Of a stretch of 64,000 nucleotides of DNA, positions 61,700 through 64,000 are shown one piece after another. A program made the position numbers and the translations under genes. Position 1 is the first letter of the stretch. Each line of letters starts with the position of its first letter. Location of the stretch: the NCBI GenBank assembly GCA_001314865.1, contig LJZR01000002.1, positions 124,001 to 188,000 on the forward strand, written 5' to 3'. Below the pieces are notes generated by a model. The model made no database searches. It was not told the DNA's origin and saw only the letters and a program-made list of their open reading frames with translations. This DNA is from Phormidesmis priestleyi Ana (lineage in GTDB: Bacteria > Cyanobacteriota > Cyanobacteriia > Phormidesmidales > Phormidesmidaceae).

Positions 61700-64000
61700 A
61701 TGGCGACTTTACATGGAAACTGGCTGCCCGACCTTCAGCGCTTTTGGATTTGGGGTGAAACCTGGCAAAAGGTAAAAGCTGCTGCGCTGCCTGATTTGTC
61801 GGATGAGGCCCTGCCGAGCCCTGCTAAACAGCCCTATCAGCTTGATCAAGCTGCGCTGTCAGCGGTTTTTCAGACTGCCAGTGACCAGGCTGAAGAGTTG
61901 GACTTGTCTTGGATGTGTGCTCAGGTGATGGGCACGGGCTCCAAAAAGGTCAGTGCTAAAGCGACTAAGTCTACCGCTAGTAAAACAACTGCTACGCGAA
62001 AATCTAAGCAGAAGGCGGAAAATTGGCAGTCCCGGCTGGTTGTATTGCCCACTGAGTTTGCTGAGGATCAGCTGCTGCCGATGCTTTCGGCCAATGCGCT
62101 TGCCGGTTTGGCTCAGGAGGCGTCTACTGTTGCGGCGCTATATCCCTGGCAAATTTCGGGCAGTTTGCTAGATCCGCTGGTGACGATTAGGCTTTTAAGC
62201 GCTTTACCGCTTGGCCATTCGGAGGCAAATGCATTTGTCGGCGATGACTTGCGCTACTGGTCTCACTTGGTTCGGTGGTGTCTGGATTTGCTGGCTAGGG
62301 GAAAGTTTGTGCCGGTGGTGAGCGCGGATAACAAGGGGGCGATCGCGTCCTGGCAGCTGTTACTTGATAGCGCCTTAGATCAATCTCGGCTAAAGGATTT
62401 TTGCGATCGCATCCCCCTCATTTGCCGTAGCTACCTCGCCCCCCTCGCCAGCAAAAAATCTCAAAAAGTCTCATCTTTCCGGGTTGATCTGCCGCAGTCA
62501 GCCGAACCTCTCGTTCGTAATTTTTTAGCCACCCTTGTTGACGCCCAAGTTCGCAGCCTGGCCCAAAGCAACGAACTTTCTGCCGCAACACCTCTGAGCA
62601 AAGACTTGCCCCTGCGTGAGTGGCTCGATGCCCTAGGCGCACCCGACCCGCATTTTGAGTCGACCCCTACAGGCGTGGTGCGCCTGAACGATGCCATTAA
62701 TACCTGGACAGCTCCCCTACAAAATCTCGCCGATACGGTTGAGGGCTATCGCACTTGCTTTGCCCTCACGCCACCGCCCGCTGGTGAGATGAACTGGGCG
62801 CTCCAGTACGGCTTGCAAGCTATAGATGACGATGGCTTTAGGGTTGATGCCGAAACCCTATGGCAGCATCCAACTGACAGTTTTATTTACCAAGATCGGG
62901 AAATAGAAGCGCCTCAAGAAACCTTACTTGGCGGACTAGGCCGTGCGGCCCGGCTGTACGAGCCGATTAAACCCACGCTGACTGGGCAGAGCCCGACGCA
63001 ATGTGGGCTTGACCCGATTGAGGCGTATCAGTTTTTAAAAGCCTCTGCTTGGCGACTGCAAGACAGCGGTTTTGGTGTTATCTTGCCTGATAATTTAGTT
63101 GATCCAAGTAAGGTTAGCGCCAGTCGGTTGGGCTTACAGATAAGTGCGACGGCCCCTCCGACACAGCAGCGGTTGGGTTTGCAAAGTCTGCTGAACTTTA
63201 AGTGGGATCTGGCCGTAGGCGGTCAGGTGTTAACCCAGGCCGAATTTGAGGATTTGATCACGCAGGGTACGCCGCTAGTTGAGATCAACGGTCAATGGAT
63301 AGAGCTGCGCCCGCAGGATGTGCGAGCGGCCAAGGAATTTTTTGAAAAACGCAAAGGCCAAACTAAGCTATCGGTAGAAGAAGCCTTACGCATTAGCACG
63401 GGCGATAATCAGCTAATTGATAAGCTGCCTGTGGTGAAGTTCGACGCTTCTGGCAAGCTCGACGAACTCATTACCACCATGACCACAGGCAACCAAAGCC
63501 TGACACCGATATCGGAGCCTGATGGCTTTGAAGGTCAGCTGCGCCCATATCAGGCTAAGGGCGTTTCCTGGCTCTCCTTTTTGGAGCAGTGGGGTTTGGG
63601 CGCTTGCCTTGCCGATGATATGGGTTTGGGGAAAACCATTCAGTTCATTGCCTTTTTGCTGTATCTCAAGCAAGAGAAAGCCTTGGGCGGGCCAGTGTTG
63701 CTGGTATGCCCGACTTCGGTGCTGACTAACTGGCAGCGAGAGGTGAAAAAGTTTGGGCCTGAGCTCAATACGCTGGTTTATCACGGTGACAAGCGACCCA
63801 AGGGGGCAGCGCTGCTAAAAGCCGTAGAAAAGCTGGATTTGATCATCACGAGCTACACACTCGTACAAAGAGATTTAAAGGATCTCAAAAAAGTGGCCTG
63901 GCGAGGCATGGTGCTAGACGAAGCGCAGAATATTAAAAATCCGGCAGCTAAGCAGTCACTGGCTGTTCGTGAGGTGGAAAGTGAGTTTCGCGTTGCTCTG
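61700..64000 (+). CDS. SNF2-family helicase (C-terminus cut by window edge)
   Basis: 767 codons from ATG 61700 to the right edge with no stop. Residues 1-600 are the long N-terminal region typical of bacterial SWI2/SNF2 proteins, with a Lys/Ala/Thr-rich insert (VSAKATKSTASKTTATRKS) near residue 90. From about residue 610, QLRPYQAKGVSWLSFLEQWGLGACLADDMGLGKTIQ gives motifs Q and I, then PVLLVCPTSVLTNW (Ia), DLIITSYTLVQRD and MVLDEAQNIKNP (DEAQ box, motif II). It would be an ATP-driven remodeller of protein-nucleic acid complexes, often called HepA/RapA-like. Its target is unknown. Confidence 0.93.
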   Translation, partial: MATLHGNWLPDLQRFWIWGETWQKVKAAALPDLSDEALPSPAKQPYQLDQAALSAVFQTASDQAEELDLSWMCAQVMGTGSKKVSAKATKSTASKTTATRKSKQKAENWQSRLVVLPTEFAEDQLLPMLSANALAGLAQEASTVAALYPWQISGSLLDPLVTIRLLSALPLGHSEANAFVGDDLRYWSHLVRWCLDLLARGKFVPVVSADNKGAIASWQLLLDSALDQSRLKDFCDRIPLICRSYLAPLASKKSQKVSSFRVDLPQSAEPLVRNFLATLVDAQVRSLAQSNELSAATPLSKDLPLREWLDALGAPDPHFESTPTGVVRLNDAINTWTAPLQNLADTVEGYRTCFALTPPPAGEMNWALQYGLQAIDDDGFRVDAETLWQHPTDSFIYQDREIEAPQETLLGGLGRAARLYEPIKPTLTGQSPTQCGLDPIEAYQFLKASAWRLQDSGFGVILPDNLVDPSKVSASRLGLQISATAPPTQQRLGLQSLLNFKWDLAVGGQVLTQAEFEDLITQGTPLVEINGQWIELRPQDVRAAKEFFEKRKGQTKLSVEEALRISTGDNQLIDKLPVVKFDASGKLDELITTMTTGNQSLTPISEPDGFEGQLRPYQAKGVSWLSFLEQWGLGACLADDMGLGKTIQFIAFLLYLKQEKALGGPVLLVCPTSVLTNWQREVKKFGPELNTLVYHGDKRPKGAALLKAVEKLDLIITSYTLVQRDLKDLKKVAWRGMVLDEAQNIKNPAAKQSLAVREVESEFRVAL

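Noticed and set aside
1-64000. tRNA, rRNA, prophage or insertion sequence
   Set aside because: No T-loop-like signature with a cloverleaf, no transposase or phage protein, and no target-site duplications were seen.

Overview
The window is chromosomal DNA of a cyanobacterium. It carries cytochrome b6f genes (petC, petA), divergent psbH and psbN, ycf3, a group 2 sigma factor of SigC type, an RRM protein followed by rpsU, and very many copies of the HIP1 octamer GCGATCGC in and between genes. GC content looks close to 50 percent. No rRNA, tRNA, CRISPR array, insertion sequence or prophage was recognised. I cannot name the genus.

Layout: 1-2.4 kb holds a metallophosphoesterase cut by the left edge and a TPR membrane protein. 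2.6-8.2 kb is a same-strand run: ABC exporter ATPase, a CsoR/InrS-type metal-sensing repressor, two ABC-2 permeases and a GMC oxidoreductase. 8.4-17.5 kb holds a divergent topoisomerase I, Dps, gatB, an M1 aminopeptidase with HEAT repeats and a methyltransferase. 17.8-27 kb holds an SGNH-like secreted protein, a small protein behind a LexA-like box, argF and argG, a short-chain dehydrogenase that has lost its catalytic residues, a GNAT enzyme, a GT2 glycosyltransferase and a protein of unknown function. 27.5-36.2 kb holds rbp-rpsU, prs, a DUF3067-type gene divergent from petC-petA, an SH3b protein, a 55-residue membrane protein, an alpha/beta hydrolase and sigC. 36.6-42.8 kb holds a PAS histidine kinase, dprA, a PlsC-type acyltransferase and a methyltransferase.

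43.0-48.8 kb is the most coherent system: an arginase-superfamily enzyme with guanidine hydrolase (GdmH) features, HypA-like and HypB-like nickel chaperones, and an ABC importer (lipoprotein, permease, ATPase). Together these would import guanidine, hydrolyse it to urea and ammonium, and load nickel into the enzyme. Default annotation would call them agmatinase, hydrogenase maturation factors and a nitrate/sulfonate transporter.

48.9-64 kb holds a Trm1-type tRNA methyltransferase, bioB, a cadherin-like lipoprotein, a PPP-type phosphatase, ycf3-gatC, pth, tatA, psbH/psbN, rpsP-khpA-phoH, and a SNF2 helicase cut by the right edge.

The most striking unexplained pattern is a large number of short tandem repeats (units of 10-23 bp, 2-6 copies) whose unit differs at every site. 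They lie in gene-to-gene gaps and, with units of 12 or 15 bp, inside reading frames.
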